A stretch of 6,106 nt of DNA from a bacterium (GTDB lineage: Bacteria; SZUA-79; Acidulodesulfobacterales; Acidulodesulfobacteraceae): NCBI GenBank assembly GCA_021794335.1, contig JAJYQZ010000023.1, positions 1-6,106 on the forward strand, in the 5' to 3' direction. The notes below the pieces were generated by a model. The model saw nothing but the letters and a program-made list of their open reading frames with translations, did no database searches and had not been told where the DNA came from. A program made the position numbers and the translations under genes. Of this stretch, positions 5,364-6,106 are shown piece by piece (within the stretch, counting starts at the first letter, position 1; every line of letters begins with the position of its first letter).

Positions 5364-6106
5364 TTATAAGAGCTTAAAATTAATTATATCCTCTATGTTT
5401 GTTTTTTTAAGAATATTCGGAAAACCTGAAAAATTAAACCGAATATTTTCTTTCTTAAAGACTTTGCCAAGATTATCCATTGACCTGAGAAAAGCTTTTT
5501 CGTAGTCATAGTAATCGCCGTAACGTTTATTGCCGCTATTTTTATAATATTTGCTTTCCAAATAACGGCACACCTCATTAAACCCGTTCCATGTTTTTCC
5601 ATTTAAGCTGGCGTCATCATTAAAACCGATGTAGGAAAGTTTCATATCGATACCGTTATCTTTCCTTATTTTCATGGTTTCTAAAAATAAATTTTCGATT
5701 AAATCGTCTTCGGGAAAAGAATAACCTATCGATACTATATGTTCGGTTTCTCCATATGTATTACCGTAATCGTAATAGACCTTAGAAACGGCAGAAGGCT
5801 GCGGGAACTTAATTACCGACTGTATCTCCATAAACGAATGCTTAAAATACACGCTGTGTCCGCAGAATGGACAGTCAAGTTCGTCGGGTTTACCTATTTC
5901 ATATTTTTTTCTTAAGTATTCGTGTTCGTTCGAAAGTTTTAAATCATATTCCGAAGGTATAGGATCCGAAAGAAATAACTGATGAAGATTGTTTAAATCA
6001 AAATCGCCGAATTTATCCGTAAAAAACATAAATGCATTTTGACATCTCGGACATATCCTTAAATTAACAAAACCGTGAGGACCGAAAAGCTTAATAATTT
6101 TAAAAA
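5364..6106 (-). CDS. SIR2-like (sirtuin-related) zinc-ribbon protein, 5' end outside window
   Basis: The frame is open to the window edge, giving at least 247 codons. The ATG at 6029-6027 is probably internal, because 25 further in-frame residues precede it and carry half of a metal site. Counting from the edge, 'KLFGPHGFVNLRICPRC' ends in C18 and C21. A second pair, 'CPFCGH', gives C78 and C81. Later comes 'EHIVSIGYSFPEDDLIENL' (about 121-139). The order His-Gly next to the first Cys pair, then the second Cys pair, then a hydrophobic strand with 'GYS' and acidic residues, is that of the C-terminal half of SIR2-like proteins. In sirtuins H10 would be the catalytic histidine. The NAD-binding N-terminal half lies beyond the window. 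The last 80 or so residues are a charged, Tyr/Lys-rich tail I cannot assign. The gene is co-directional with the glycosyltransferases, 91 nt ahead. Deacylase, NAD-hydrolase or unrelated sugar-linked roles are all possible. Confidence 0.55.
   Translation of the reverse strand, partial: FKIIKLFGPHGFVNLRICPRCQNAFMFFTDKFGDFDLNNLHQLFLSDPIPSEYDLKLSNEHEYLRKKYEIGKPDELDCPFCGHSVYFKHSFMEIQSVIKFPQPSAVSKVYYDYGNTYGETEHIVSIGYSFPEDDLIENLFLETMKIRKDNGIDMKLSYIGFNDDASLNGKTWNGFNEVCRYLESKYYKNSGNKRYGDYYDYEKAFLRSMDNLGKVFKKENIRFNFSGFPNILKKTNIEDIINFKLL

Noticed and set aside
5393..5602. Second open frame overlapping the SIR2-like gene on the same strand
   Set aside because: It is a frame-shifted reading of the same DNA with no family motifs; the longer frame carries the paired cysteines.

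Overview
The window is part of a surface-polysaccharide (O-antigen, capsule or glycoprotein-glycan type) locus from an AT-rich bacterium. Codons rich in A/T, long A/T tracts in the spacers, a nucleotide-sugar modification module and several glycosyltransferases fit a Gram-negative cell-envelope locus. I cannot name the organism from the sequence. No rRNA, tRNA, CRISPR, IS or phage genes are visible.

Layout. Bases 1-1995 read on the + strand and form a deoxysugar module. It holds the 3' end of an NAD-dependent sugar-nucleotide epimerase/dehydratase (1-141), an RmlC-type NDP-4-keto-6-deoxyhexose 3(,5)-epimerase with a TTG start (215-769), and, 2 nt later, a TylC3/TcaB9-type sugar C-methyltransferase (772-1995). 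Together they fit synthesis of a branched, C-methylated deoxyhexose. The nucleotidyltransferase and 4,6-dehydratase would lie upstream of the window.

Bases 1996-6106 read on the - strand and converge on that module. In transcription order they are: a 5'-truncated SIR2-like zinc-ribbon protein (6106-5364); a 91-nt spacer with a short in-frame coding-like tail; a GT4 glycosyltransferase (5272-3935); and a large three-part protein (3893-2235) joining a GT2 glycosyltransferase, two 38-residue 'HYxxGxxEGR' repeats and a SAM-methyltransferase-like domain. Last comes a broken second copy of the GT4 gene's 5' end (about 2208-2026), with one frameshift and everything after about 55 codons missing.

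The strongest unexpected signal is this GT4 remnant in what looks like an empty intergenic gap. Its 110-nt core is about 84% identical by hand alignment to the intact GT4 gene 3 kb away. It stops at the 3' end of the deoxysugar module, which suggests that the two convergent halves were joined by recombination. Other points of interest are the three-part GT/methyltransferase and the SIR2-like protein next to glycan genes.
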